DNA of 64,000 bases from Siphonodentalium dalli (GCA_032622095.1 CP136061.1:47749797-47813796); one strand, 5' to 3'; shown: positions 22,701 through 35,748, counted from the stretch's first letter. Made by a program: numbers and translations. Notes: generated by a model from the letters alone, not told the origin.

Positions 22701-25700
22701 AAAAGAGCACTACAATGTAACATGGGCAACTCCAAGTAACCCTGATAACAGATAATAAAAGCAGACGGCAGACAGATAATACAAGAGCACTACAATGTAA
22801 CATGGGCAACTCCAAGTAACCCTGATAACAGATAATAAAAGCAGACGGCAGACAGATAAACAGATAATAAAAGAGCACTACAATGTAACATGGGCAACTC
22901 CAAGTAACCCTGATAACAGATAATAAAAGCAGACGGCAGACAGATAAACAGATAATAAAAGAGCATTACAATGTAACATGGGCAACTCCAAGTAACCCTG
23001 ATAACAGATAATAAAAGCAGACAACAGACAGATAAACAGATAATAAAAGAGCACTACAATGTAACATGGGCAACTCCAAGTAACCCTGATAACAGATAAT
23101 AAAAGCAGACGGCAGACTGATAAACAGATAATAAAAGAGCACTACAATGTAACATGGGCAACTCCAAGTAACCCTGATAACAGATAATAAAAGCAGACGG
23201 CAGACAGATAAACAGATAATAAAAGAGCACTACAATGTAACATGGGCAACTCCAAGTAACCCTGATAACAGATAATAAAAGCAGACGGCAGGCAGATAAA
23301 CAGATAATAAAAGAGCACTACAATGTAACATGGGCAACTCCAAGTAACCCTGATAACAGATAATAAAAGCAGACGGCAGACAGATAAACAGATAATAAAA
23401 GAGCATTACAATGTAACATGGGCAACTCCAAGTAACCCTGATAACAGATAATAAAAGCAGACAACAGACAGATAAACAGATAATAAAAGAGCACTACAAT
23501 GTAACATGGGCAACTCCAAGTAACCCTGATAACAGATAATAAAAGCAGACGGCAGGCAGATAAACAGATAATAAAAGAGCACTACAATGTAACATGGGCA
23601 ACTCCAAGTAACCCTGATAACAGATAATAAAAGCAGACGGCAGGCAGATAAACAGATAATACAAGAGCACTACAATGTAACATGGGCAACTCCAAGTAAC
23701 CCTGATAACAGATAATAAAAGCAGACGGCAGACAGATAAACAGATAATAAAAGAGCATTACAATGTAACATGGGCAACTCCAAGTAACCCTGATAACAGA
23801 TAATAAAAGCAGACGGCAGACAGATAAACAGATAATACAAGAACACTACAATGTAACATGGGCAACTCCAAGTAACCCTGATAACAGATAATAAAAGCAG
23901 ACGGCAGGCAGATAAACAGATCATACAAGAGCATTACAATGTAACATGGGCAACTCCAAGTAACCCTGATAACAGATAATAAAAGCAGACGGCAGGCAGA
24001 TAAACAGATAATACAAGAACACTACAATGTAACATGGGCAACTCCAAGTAACTCTGATAACAGATAATAAAAGCAGACAGCAGACAGATAAACAGATAAT
24101 AAAAGAGCACTACAATGTAACATGGGCAACTCCAAGTAACCCTGATAACAGATAATAAAAGCAGACGGCAGGCAGATAAACAGATAATACAAGAGCATTA
24201 CAATGTAACATGGGCAACTCCAAGTAACCCTGATAACAGATAATAAAAGCAGTCGGCAGACAGATAAACAGATAATAAAAGAGCACTACAATGTAACATG
24301 GGCAACTCCAAGTAACCCTGATAACAGATAATAAAAGCAGACGGCAGGCAGATAAACAGATAATAAAAGAGCACTACAATGTAACATGGGCAACTCCAAG
24401 TAACCCTGATAACAGATAATAAAAGCAGACGGCAGACAGATAAACAGATAATACAAGAGCACTACAATGTAACATGGGCAACTCCAAGTAACCCTGATAA
24501 CAGATAATAAAAGCAGACAGCAGACAGATAATACAAGAGCATTACAATGTAACATGGGCAACTCCAAGTAACCCTGATAACAGATAATAAAAGCAGTCGG
24601 CAGACAGATAAACAGATAATAAAAGAGCACTACAATGTAACATGGGCAACTCCAAGTAACCCTGATAACAGATAATAAAAGCAGACGGCAGGCAGATAAA
24701 CAGATAATACAAGAGCACTACAATGTAACATGGGCAACTCCAAGTAACCCTGATAACAGATAATAAAAGCAGTCGGCAGACAGATAAACAGATAATAAAA
24801 GAGCACTACAATGTAACATGGGCAACTCCAAGTAACCCTGATAACAGATAATAAAAGCAGACGGCAGGCAGATAAACAGATAATACAAGAGCACTACAAT
24901 GTAACATGGGCAACTCCAAGTAACCCTGATAACAGATAATAAAAGCAGTCGGCAGACAGATAAACAGATAATAAAAGAGCACTACAATGTAACATGGGCA
25001 ACTCCAAGTAACCCTGATAACAGATAATAAAAGCAGACAACAGACAGATAAACAGATAATAAAAGAGCACTACAATGTAACATGGGCAACTCCAAGTAAC
25101 CCTGATAACAGATAATAAAAGCAGACGGCAGGCAGATAAACAGATAATACAAGAGCACTACAATGTAACATGGGCAACTCCAAGTAACCCTGATAACAGA
25201 TAATAAAAGCAGTCGGCAGACAGATAAACAGATAATAAAAGAGCACTACAATGTAACATGGGCAACTCCAAGTAACTCTGATAACAGATAATAAAAGCAG
25301 ACAACAGACAGATAAACAGATAATAAAAGAGCACTACAATGTAACATGGGCAACTCCAAGTAACCCTGATAACAGATAATAAAAGCAGACGGCAGGCAGA
25401 TAAACAGATAATACAAGAGCACTACAATGTAACATGGGCAACTCCAAGTAACCCTGATAACAGATAATAAAAGCAGTCGGCAGACAGATAAACAGATAAT
25501 AAAAGAGCACTACAATGTAACATGGGCAACTCCAAGTAACCCTGATAACAGATAATAAAAGCAGTCGGCAGACTGATAAACAGATAATAAAAGAGCACTA
25601 CAATGTAACATGGGCAACTCCAAGTAACCCTGATAACAGATAATAAAAGCAGACGGCAGGCAGATAAACAGATAATACAAGAGCACTACAATGTAACATG

Positions 25701-28700
25701 GGCAACTCCAAGTAACTCTGATAACAGATAATAAAAGCAGACAACAGACAGATAAACAGATAATAAAAGAGCACTACAATGTAACATGGGCAACTCCAAG
25801 TAACCCTGATAACAGATAATAAAAGCAGACGGCAGGCAGATAAACAGATAATACAAGAGCACTACAATGTAACATGGGCAACTCCAAGTAACCCTGATAA
25901 CAGATAATAAAAGCAGTCGGCAGACAGATAAACAGATAATAAAAGAGCACTACAATGTAACATGGGCAACTCCAAGTAACCCTGATAACAGATAATAAAA
26001 GCAGACGGCAGGCAGATAAACAGATAATACAAGAGCACTACAATGTAACATGGGCAACTCCAAGTAACCCTGATAACAGATAATAAAAGCAGTCGGCAGA
26101 CAGATAATACAAGAGCATTACAATGTAACATGGGCAACTCCAAGTAACCCTGATAACAGATAATAAAAGCAGTCGGCAGACAGATAATACAAGAGCATTA
26201 CAATGTAACATGGGCAACTCCAAGTAACCCTGATAACAGATAATAAAAGCAGTCGGCAGACAGATAAACAGATAATAAAAGAGCACTACAATGTAACATG
26301 GGCAACTCCAAGTAACCCTGATAACAGATAATAAAAGCAGACGGCAGGCAGATAAACAGATAATACAAGAGCACTACAATGTAACATGGGCAACTCCAAG
26401 TAACCCTGATAACAGATAATAAAAGCAGTCGGCAGACAGATAAACAGATAATAAAAGAGCACTACAATGTAACATGGGCAACTCCAAGTAACCCTGATAA
26501 CAGATAATAAAAGCAGACGGCAGGCAGATAAACAGATAATACAAGAGCACTACAATGTAACATGGGCAACTCCAAGTAACCCTGATAACAGATAATAAAA
26601 GCAGTCGGCAGACAGATAAACAGATAATAAAAGAGCACTACAATGTAACATGGGCAACTCCAAGTAACCCTGATAACAGATAATAAAAGCAGTCGGCAGA
26701 CAGATAATACAAGAGCATTACAATGTAACATGGGCAACTCCAAGTAACCCTGATAACAGATAATAAAAGCAGTCGGCAGACAGATAATACAAGAGCATTA
26801 CAATGTAACATGGGCAACTCCAAGTAACCCTGATAACAGATAATAAAAGCAGTCGGCAGACAGATAAACAGATAATAAAAGAGCACTACAATGTAACATG
26901 GGCAACTCCAAGTAACCCTGATAACAGATAATAAAAGCAGACGGCAGGCAGATAAACAGATAATACAAGAGCACTACAATGTAACATGGGCAACTCCAAG
27001 TAACCCTGATAACAGATAATAAAAGCAGTCGGCAGACAGATAAACAGATAATAAAAGAGCACTACAATGTAACATGGGCAACTCCAAGTAACCCTGATAA
27101 CAGATAATAAAAGCAGACGGCAGGCAGATAAACAGATAATACAAGAGCACTACAATGTAACATGGGCAACTCCAAGTAACCCTGATAACAGATAATAAAA
27201 GCAGTCGGCAGACAGATAAACAGATAATAAAAGAGCACTACAATGTAACATGGGCAACTCCAAGTAACCCTGATAACAGATAATAAAAGCAGACAGCAGA
27301 CAGATAAACAGATAATAAAAGAGCACTACAATGTAACATGGGCAACTCCAAGTAACCCTGATAACAGATAATAAAAGCAGACAGCAGACAGATAAACAGA
27401 TAATAAAAGAGCACTACAATGTAACATGGGCAACTCCAAGTAACCCTGATAACAGATAATAAAAGCAGACAACAGACAGATAATACAAGAGCACTACAAT
27501 GTAACATGGGCAACTCCAAGTAACCCTGATAACAGATAATAAAAGCAGACAACAGACAGATAATACAAGAGCACTACAATGTAACATGGGCAACTCCAAG
27601 TAACCCTGATAACAGATAATAAAAGCAGACAGCAGACAGATAAACAGATAATACAAGAGCACTACAATGTAACATGGGCAACTCCAAGTAACCCTGATAA
27701 CAGATAATAAAAGCAGTCGGCAGACAGATAAACAGATAATAAAAGAGCACTACAATGTAACATGGGCAACTCCAAGTAACCCTGATAACAGATAATAAAA
27801 GCAGTCGACAGACAGATAAACAGATAATACAAGAGCACTACAATGTAACATGGGCAACTCCAAGTAACCCTGATAACAGATAATAAAAGCAGACAGCAGA
27901 CAGATAAACAGATAATAAAAGAGCACTACAATGTAACATGGGCAACTCCAAGTAACCCTGATAACAGATAATAAAAGCAGACAGCAGACAGATAAACAGA
28001 TAATAAAAGAGCACTACAATGTAACATGGGCAACTCCAAGTAACCCTGATAACAGATAATAAAAGCAGACAACAGACAGATAATACAAGAGCACTACAAT
28101 GTAACATGGGCAACTCCAAGTAACCCTGATAACAGATAATAAAAGCAGACAACAGACAGATAATACAAGAGCACTACAATGTAACATGGGCAACTCCAAG
28201 TAACCCTGATAACAGATAATAAAAGCAGACAGCAGACAGATAAACAGATAATAAAAGAGCACTACAATGTAACATGGGCAACTCCAAGTAACCCTGATAA
28301 CAGATAATAAAAGCAGACAACAGACAGATAATACAAGAGCACTACAATGTAACATGGGCAACTCCAAGTAACCCTGATAACAGATAATAAAAGCAGACAA
28401 CAGACAGATAATACAAGAGCACTACAATGTAACATGGGCAACTCCAAGTAACCCTGATAACAGATAATAAAAGCAGACAGCAGACAGATAAACAGATAAT
28501 ACAAGAGCACTACAATGTAACATGGGCAACTCCAAGTAACCCTGATAACAGATAATAAAAGCAGTCGGCAGACAGATAAACAGATAATAAAAGAGCACTA
28601 CAATGTAACATGGGCAACTCCAAGTAACCCTGATAACAGATAATAAAAGCAGACAGCAGACAGATAAACAGATAATAAAAGAGCACTACAATGTAACATG

Positions 28701-31700
28701 GGCAACTCCAAGTAACCCTGATAACAGATAATAAAAGCAGACAGCAGACAGATAAACAGATAATAAAAGAGCACTACAATGTAACATGGGCAACTCCAAG
28801 TAACCCTGATAACAGATAATAAAAGCAGACAACAGACAGATAATACAAGAGCACTACAATGTAACATGGGCAACTCCAAGTAACCCTGATAACAGATAAT
28901 AAAAGCAGACAACAGACAGATAATACAAGAGCACTACAATGTAACATGGGCAACTCCAAGTAACCCTGATAACAGATAATAAAAGCAGACAGCAGACAGA
29001 TAAACAGATAATAAAAGAGCACTACAATGTAACATGGGCAACTCCAAGTAACCCTGATAACAGATAATAAAAGCAGACAGCAGACAGATAAACAGATAAT
29101 AAAAGAGCACTACAATGTAACATGGGCAACTCCAAGTAACCCTGATAACAGATAATAAAAGCAGACAACAGACAGATAATACAAGAGCACTACAATGTAA
29201 CATGGGCAACTCCAAGTAACCCTGATAACAGATAATAAAAGCAGACGGCAGGCAGATAAACAGATAATAAAAGAGCACTACAATGTAACATGGGCAACTC
29301 CAAGTAACCCTGATAACAGATAATAAAAGCAGACGGCAGGCAGATAAACAGATAATACAAGAGCACTACAATGTAACATGGGCAACTCCAAGTAACCCTG
29401 ATAACAGATAATAAAAGCAGTCGACAGACAGATAAACAGATAATAAAAGAGCACTACAATGTAACATGGGCAACTCCAAGTAACCCTGATAACAGATAAT
29501 AAAAGCAGACGGCAGGCAGATAAACAGATAATACAAGAGCACTACAATGTAACATGGGCAACTCCAAGTAACCCTGATAACAGATAATAAAAGCAGACGG
29601 CAGACAGATAAACAGATAATAAAAGAGCACTACAATGTAACATGGGCAACTCCAAGTAACCCTGATAACAGATAATAAAAGCAGACGGCAGACAGATAAT
29701 ACAAGAGCATTACAATGTAACATGGGCAACTCCAAGTAACTCTGATAACAGATAATAAAAGCAGTTGACAGACAGATAAACAGATAATAAAAGCAGACGG
29801 CAGACAGATAAACAGATAATAAAAGCAGACGGCAGACAGATAAACAGATAATAAAAGAGCACTACAATGTAACATGGGCAACTCCAAGTAACCCTGATAA
29901 CAGATAATAAAAGCAGACGGCAGACAGATAATACAAGAGCATTACAATGTAACATGGGCAACTCCAAGTAACCCTGATAACAGATAATAAAAGCAGACGG
30001 CAGGCAGATAAACAGATAATAAAAGAGCACTACAATGTAACATGGGCAACTCCAAGTAACCCTGATAACAGATAATAAAAGCAGTTGACAGACAGATAAA
30101 CAGATAATAAAAGCAGACGGCAGACAGATAAACAGATAATAAAAGAGCACTACAATGTAACATGGGCAACTCCAAGTAACCCTGATAACAGATAATAAAA
30201 GCAGTCGACAGACAGATAAACAGATAATAAAAGAGCACTACAATGTAACATGGGCAACTCCAAGTAACCCTGATAACAGATAATAAAAGCAGACGGCAGA
30301 CTGATAAACAGATAATAAAAGAGCACTACAATGTAACATGGGCAACTCCAAGTAACCCTGATAACAGATAATAAAAGCAGACGGCAGGCAGATAAACAGA
30401 TAATAAAAGAGCACTACAATGTAACATGGGCAACTCCAAGTAACCCTGATAACAGATAATAAAAGCAGACGGCAGGCAGATAAACAGATAATAAAAGAGC
30501 ACTACAATGTAACATGGGCAACTCCAAGTAACCCTGATAACAGATAATAAAAGCAGACGGCAGACAGATAAACAGATAATAAAAGAGCACTACAATGTAA
30601 CATGGGCAACTCCAAGTAACCCTGATAACAGATAATAAAAGCAGACGGCAGGCAGATAAACAGATAATAAAAGAGCACTACAATGTAACATGGGCAACTC
30701 CAAGTAACCCTGATAACAGATAATAAAAGCAGTTGACAGACAGATAAACAGATAATAAAAGCAGACGGCAGACAGATAAACAGATAATAAAAGAGCACTA
30801 CAATGTAACATGGGCAACTCCAAGTAACCCTGATAACAGATAATAAAAGCAGACGGCAGACAGATAAACAGATAATAAAAGAGCACTACAATGTAACATG
30901 GGCAACTCCAAGTAACCCTGATAACAGATAATAAAAGCAGACGGCAGACAGATAAACAGATAATAAAAGAGCACTACAATGTAACATGGGCAACTCCAAG
31001 TAACCCTGATAACAGATAATAAAAGCAGACGGCAGACAGATAAACAGATAATAAAAGAGCACTACAATGTAACATGGGCAACTCCAAGTAACCCTGATAA
31101 CAGATAATAAAAGCAGACGGCAGGCAGATAAACAGATAATAAAAGAGCACTACAATGTAACATGGGCAACTCCAAGTAACCCTGATAACAGATAATAAAA
31201 GCAGACGGCAGACAGATAAACAGATAATACAAGAGCACTACAATGTAACATGGGCAACTCCAAGTAACCCTGATAACAGATAATAAAAGCAGACGGCAGA
31301 CAGATAAACAGATAATACAAGAGCACTACAATGTAACATGGGCAACTCCAAGTAACCCTGATAACAGATAATAAAAGCAGTTGACAGACAGATAAACAGA
31401 TAATAAAAGCAGACGGCAGACAGATAAACAGATAATAAAAGAGCACTACAATGTAACATGGGCAACTCCAAGTAACCCTGATAACAGATAATAAAAGCAG
31501 ACGGCAGACAGATAAACATATAATACAAGAGCACTACAATGTAACATGGGCAACTCCAAGTAACCCTGATAACAGATAATAAAAGCAGACGGCAGACAGA
31601 TAATACAAGAGCATTACAATGTAACATGGGCAACTCCAAGTAACCCTGATAACAGATAATAAAAGCAGACGGCAGGCAGATAAACAGATAATAAAAGAGC

Positions 31701-31958
31701 ACTACAATGTAACATGGGCAACTCCAAGTAACCCTGATAACAGATAATAAAAGCAGACGGCAGACAGATAATACAAGAGCATTACAATGTAACATGGGCA
31801 ACTCCAAGTAACCCTGATAACAGATAATAAAAGCAGACGGCAGACAGATAAACAGATAATACAAGAGCACTACAATGTAACATGGGCAACTCCAAGTAAC
31901 CCTGATAACAGATAATAAAAGCAGACGGCAGGCAGATAAACAGATATTACAAGAGCAC
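19746..31958 (+). repeat. 12.2-kb satellite array of 88-bp and 80-bp units
   Basis: About 140 head-to-tail units of 88 bp or, lacking an 8-bp AAACAGAT-type segment, 80 bp; a few compound units are 120 bp. The constant core is ACTACAATGTAACATGGGCA then ACTCCAAGTAACCCTGATAA; the variable part is GCAG(A/T)C(G/A)(G/A)CAG(A/G)C. Each full unit has four WGATAR motifs. Divergence between units is low. The minus strand lacks stops in long stretches and gives repeated hydrophobic peptides, but 88 is not a multiple of 3, so frames rotate from unit to unit and this is not a gene. Confidence 0.97.
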
Positions 31959-32070
31959 AAGGATTCATATTTGTTGGTGGCAAAATAATAATTTTGTTTG
32001 TTGACTTATTATCTGAACATTTCCTAAGGGATAACTACTCATCATTGAGTAACAATTACTCATCATTGAG
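31959..32070 (+). repeat. Right flank of the satellite
   Basis: AAGGATTCATATTTGTTGGT then TTATTATCTGAACATTTCCT and AAGGGATAACTACTCATCAT match the left spacer at 19626-19725. The left arm of the hairpin is degraded here. TACTCATCATTGAG occurs twice in tandem, directly before a MITE insertion. Confidence 0.8.
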
Positions 32071-32072
32071 TA

Positions 32073-32285
32073 CATTAATGCCCTAAGTAATCGACCCCTT
32101 AACCACAGCAGAATTATGGGCAACTTTTCAGGATTTAGTTGGAAATATGGCTTGTTGCCATTCATCGGAAAGCTCTCCCCGAGAGCTTTCCGATGAATGG
32201 CAACAAGCAATATTTTTGACCAAATCCTGAAAAGTTACCCATAATTCTGCTGTGGTTAAGGGGTCGATTACTTAGGGCATTACTG
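32073..32285 (+). mobile_element. Palindromic MITE, full length, at the satellite's right flank
   Basis: Ends CATTAATGCCC / GGGCATTACTG between TA dinucleotides; arms meet at GCTCTCCCCGAGAGC. It lies immediately beyond the satellite flank. Confidence 0.88.
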
Positions 32286-33082
32286 TAGTTAGTTGGTTAA
32301 GAAGTGTTCAGATGAGTTTGTTACGTGCGTTACGTTGAAATTGGATTGCAGACAATATCACTAAGGCATTCAGACATCTGTGAAGCATCTGTTAAGTTGT
32401 ATCTGTTAAAGAACACAACGGAGAGCTTCTATATGTGATAAAAAAAAAATAGCACTGGACAAAAAACAAAAAAAAACCCACAGTTTATACATCCTGGTGT
32501 ATGGTGTTTGCCTATCAATGCCCGATAACTCGGCAGGGAAAACACGGACACAAGTTCTAATGCCCGTGGCCAGTAGGGCATATTGAGGTGTGCATGTGGT
32601 CCAAATTTGGATGCCCTGCTCCTTTCAATTTCCGAGATAGTAAAATGACATTTTTGTAGATAAAGGGAGATAACTCCGCAGGAAAAATGCAGATAATACT
32701 AGTTATGGGTTCAAGTCATACAACTCATTGGCCCCAACATACGTACCAAATTTTAGTTCGCTGCTCCTTATACTTTCAGAGATTAAGGCATTGAAAAATG
32801 GTTAAGTATAATAATAATAGTAAGAAAAATAATTGTTTTTTTAATTTCACTCTGAAATGTTGAGCCGAAATCGCGATAACTTTATTTTGAGTATCCCTTA
32901 GATGCCTACATTCGCTAGAGATTTCGCGGTCCTCCTATTAGTTTCTGAGTATTCCCAAATAAACTGAAAACGGCCCCAATAGAAAAACAATATACATGTA
33001 CTTCCCTGGTTACACCATGGAAGTATAATAAAGGATGCAACCGATTCATATGAATGCTACTTAAAACACACTCTTTTTGCAG

Positions 33083-33219
33083 ACGACGCCACTTCATTTA
33101 GCAAGTATGAATGGACATGATGACATGGTTAAGTTACTGATTGAGAAGGGTGCTGAAGTTGGCAAGCGTAACTCAGACGGTCTCAACTGCTTGGATCTTG
33201 CCATAGAACACCACAATGA
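33083..33219 (+). CDS. TRPA1: TRPA1-like exon 5: last two ankyrin motifs
   Basis: The exon has 45 codons plus 2 nt. The acceptor is CTCTTTTTGCAG and the donor GTAAGG. It encodes TTPLHLASMNGHDDMVKLL, then EKGAEVGKRNSDG and NCLDLAIEHHNE. The first is a canonical ankyrin repeat. The second has NCLDLAI in place of TPLHLAA, a degenerate terminal repeat as expected near the end of a TRPA ankyrin stack. It lies about 1.1 kb after the end of the large satellite. Confidence 0.87.
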
Positions 33220-33463
33220 GTAAGGTTCAAGCCTGCAAATAGTGCATTTGTCAAGCAATGTTAATTTGAGACAATAGATACTTCCCAGAAGATGAGGCCT
33301 AAGCAGAATGAGGTCCCTAGAGGGTGATTTTGGTGATGCTAACCTGCTGTGCTGTACGGGATAGCATCACTAAATTCACCCAGTGGGGACCTTGTTCTGC
33401 AAATGACCATCACCCTATTTGTAAGACTGGTAAGGTTTCAATATATTATCAGAAGCTGGATCA

Positions 33464-33675
33464 CAGTAATGCCCTAAATAATCGATTCCTAAACCACAGC
33501 AGAATTATGGGCAATTTTTCAGGATTTAGTCGGAAATATGGCTTGTTGCCATTCATCGGAAAGCTCTCACTGAGAGCTTTCTGATGAATGGCAACAAGCC
33601 ATATTTCCGACTAAATCCTAAAAATTACCCGTAATTCTGCTGTGGTTAAGTAGTCAATTATTTAGGGCATTACTG
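33464..33675 (+). mobile_element. Palindromic MITE, full length
   Basis: Ends CAGTAATGCCC / GGGCATTACTG. The left flank is CA rather than TA, the right flank TA; arms meet at GCTCTCACTGAGAGC. Confidence 0.87.
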
Positions 33676-33835
33676 TACTTGAGAAGTGAGTGGCAGCCCT
33701 GGGAATTGAGGAAAAGATAGCCAGGTAATATTTGGATGAAATCGTCATTGGCAAAAATTGATTTTTCGTAGGCAATTTTGCAACAATTTTGTCATTTCAA
33801 ATCAATAATAACCTCACAACCCGGGTCTGCTATAA

Positions 33836-33918
33836 CTGTAATGCCCTAACTAATTGACTCCTTAACCACATCAGAATTATGGGTAATTTTTCAGGATTTA
33901 ATCGGAAATATGGCTTGT
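33836..33918 (+). mobile_element. Palindromic MITE, left half only
   Basis: CTGTAATGCCCTAACTAATT to GAAATATGGCTTGT. The remainder is replaced by a GGTATTATG minisatellite. Confidence 0.75.
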
Positions 33919-33919
33919 A

Positions 33920-34100
33920 CTGATGATGGTATTATGGTGTACAGATCGTGGTATTATGGTGTACATGTTGTGGTATTATGGTGGTATTATGGGGTATTAT
34001 GGTGGTCTAGATTGTGGTTTTATGGTAGTAATATGGTGGCATGATGGTATTATGGTGGTGTTATGGTGTACATATGGTTGTATTATGGTGTATAATGGGC
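33920..34100 (+). repeat. GGTATTATGGTG-type minisatellite
   Basis: Irregular tandem variants of GTGGTATTATGGTGTACA over about 180 bp. It begins exactly where the half MITE at 33836-33918 loses its homology, as if the array replaced the second MITE arm. Confidence 0.75.
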
Positions 34101-34171
34101 AGAATATCTTTAAATAATATGGTCTTGCTTTCAATTTGTAAACTGAAAACAAGTTGTTTTCCTCTGAACAG

Positions 34172-34335
34172 GAGCACAGCATTAACAATCATAAATTCTG
34201 ACCACTGGGGTGATGCCTTGAGAAACGAGAAACGAGAAACTATTGATCAGACAACAGATAAAGAGACTACAGATAAAGAACCAAAGGTCATTTCAAGACA
34301 GACACCAATGCGAAAGCTTATCAGGAAAATGCCAA
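34172..34335 (+). CDS. TRPA1: TRPA1-like exon 6: ankyrin-to-channel linker
   Basis: The exon has 164 nt, 1 nt then 54 codons plus 1 nt. The acceptor is TCTGAACAG and the donor A|GTTAGT. It encodes STALTIINSDHWGDALRN, a Lys/Thr/Asp/Glu-rich stretch with an internal 6-residue near duplication (TDKETTDKE), then SRQTPMRKLIRKMP. The last motif is a recognisable TRPA1 linker signature. Without splicing the frame ends in TAG four bases after the junction, which supports the donor. Short coding repeats (GAGAAAC three times) suggest slippage within the exon. Confidence 0.87.
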
Positions 34336-34463
34336 GTTAGTTGCTGCTTAACTCTTTTTATATTAAATGGATTCTCCCACTCAGTTATAAAAGTATATAT
34401 TGGAATAGTCTATTATTTATCTGGAGGGGATTTCATAAAAAATAAGCAACTGATTGATAAATA

Positions 34464-34596
34464 TGTGTTTGTATCGATTCACATATCGCGACGAGGCTAG
34501 TTTTCATGGCCAGAAACGACGAGGCGATTGGTCAGCAAGTCGCTATATGGCCACGAAAACTAGCCGAGTCGCGATACATGAATCGTTACAAACACA
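34464..34596. repeat. Foldback element (133 bp)
   Basis: TGTGTTTGTATCGATTCA and TATCGCGACGAGGCTAGTTT pair with AAACTAGCCGAGTCGCGATA and GAATCGTTACAAACACA. Imperfect palindrome with a centre near GGCGATTGGTCAGCAAG. Confidence 0.82.
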
Positions 34597-35299
34597 TTGT
34601 GTATATAACACATTTATCTACCATTGGTGTGACAGAATCCATCCATCCAAATTACATTTTAGGAGTTCCTTAAATGCCAAAATTGTTGGATTAGTGTCCG
34701 ACGATTAGCTTTCTTGAGTAAATTCTCCCAACCTGCAAAGGTATCTGTGTCACATGATTAGCTCGCTTTGCTAAATTCTCCCAACCTGCAAGTTCACGCG
34801 AATACGCCTAACGGAAATTGAATTAAATCGACAACATCTCTTGCACCTTCATGTTTTATATAATTTATAATAAAAAAATTAACTAGGGAAAAGGTGGAAG
34901 AAATTAGTTACCTGGCATCGAGTTTTGGTCATTTGGAGATCACGTGGTCAGAGATTACAGGAGGTCATGAACCATGATAAAATGTACCATAGAATTTTGG
35001 GTATCGTTTTCAACTCAGGGGTTTGTTAACCCTTCCTAGTTAAATTGGGAATATTCCATATAGTTCAGTGGGCATTAAGTTACTTCTAGGAGATATATAT
35101 TTTACTTATTTGGAAAAATATTTTATTTAGAGCATTCAAGTAGGTCACTATTTTCCAACGTTCTTCTTGCAATTGGTGAGGATGGATTTACTGACTTTTA
35201 TGATTTCACAAATCTATGAATGAATGCTGAATGCTTTAATTGTTAACGCTGCAAATTAATGCAGAACATGGATATATACATATATACAATGGGTCACTT

Positions 35300-35348
35300 A
35301 CATCATCATCATCACCATCATCCTCATCATCATCATCGTCGTCGTTGA

Positions 35349-35379
<31 letters not shown>

Positions 35380-35540
35380 TCATCTTCATGTTCGTCATCT
35401 GTATCACCCAGCGTCAACATTTTTGTTGCCGTCTTTATACATCTTCTTCATCATCCATCGCCATCATCAGCTTCTTCGATGTTCTTATCGTCGTCGTCAA
35501 TTGTCAACATTGTCGTCGCTGTCATCTTTATCCTCATCCA
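35300..35540 (+). repeat. Imperfect trinucleotide microsatellite next to exon 7
   Basis: CATCATCATCACCATCATCC, GTCGTCGTTGACATC and similar runs; ends about 50 bp upstream of the exon 7 acceptor. The serine-rich translation is an artefact. Confidence 0.9.
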
Positions 35541-35589
35541 CTTAGAAGTCCCTTTGAACGAAACTCTATTTTGAATTCATTTTTGCCAG

Positions 35590-35748
35590 GGGTTGCTGAG
35601 AAAGTTTTCAACAAATGCATGACAAAGGAAGAATATAAAGATAAAGGGAAAAATACAGGAAGCAAGGATAACCAGGTTATACATGTATATAAATTCATGT
35701 ATGAGTTCCTGGATGACGCTTACTGTGATTGGAGGGAAGACGATGCAG
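35590..35748 (+). CDS. TRPA1: TRPA1-like exon 7: linker / pre-S1 region
   Basis: The exon has 159 nt, 2 nt then 52 codons plus 1 nt. The acceptor is TTTTGCCAG and the donor GTTTGT. It encodes VAEKVFNKCMTKEEYKDKGK then YKFMYEFLDDAYCDWREDDA. In TRPA1 proteins the signature MP-x-VAExVxxxC is followed by an acidic YxFxFLDD segment, matching this order. A CAT/ATC trinucleotide microsatellite (about 35300-35540) immediately precedes the acceptor. The GTTTGT donor is weaker than others in the gene but the phase fits exon 8. Confidence 0.85.

Larger units (their letters stand above)
18157..33082 (+). other. Intron 4 (about 14.9 kb), mostly satellite DNA
   Basis: Contains the donor-region duplication, one full palindromic MITE (18463-18675), unannotatable AT-rich sequence (18680-19380), the left flank of the satellite (19380-19745), the 12.2-kb satellite, its right flank (31959-32070) and another palindromic MITE. 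About 32300-32830 is a two-copy diverged repeat with GATAACTCGGCAGG / GATAACTCCGCAGG, a type frequent in mollusc DNA. No gene seen. Confidence 0.65.
33220..34171 (+). other. Intron 5 (about 0.95 kb)
   Basis: Holds a partial copy of the TIR element found at 10635 (about 33290-33410), a full palindromic MITE, a half MITE and a GGTATTATGGTG-type minisatellite. Confidence 0.6.
34336..35589 (+). other. Intron 6 (about 1.25 kb)
   Basis: Contains a foldback element (34464-34596), AT-rich sequence without recognisable content (34600-35290) and an imperfect CAT/ATC/GTC trinucleotide microsatellite (35300-35540) next to the exon 7 acceptor. Confidence 0.6.

Noticed and set aside
19746-31960. Many long minus-strand ORFs (up to 240 codons) with repeated hydrophobic peptides
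   Set aside because: They follow the 88/80-bp satellite and frame rotates every unit; the same peptides arise from all phases. No start context or gene structure.
35240-35545. Serine-rich ORF
   Set aside because: Product of the trinucleotide microsatellite before exon 7.
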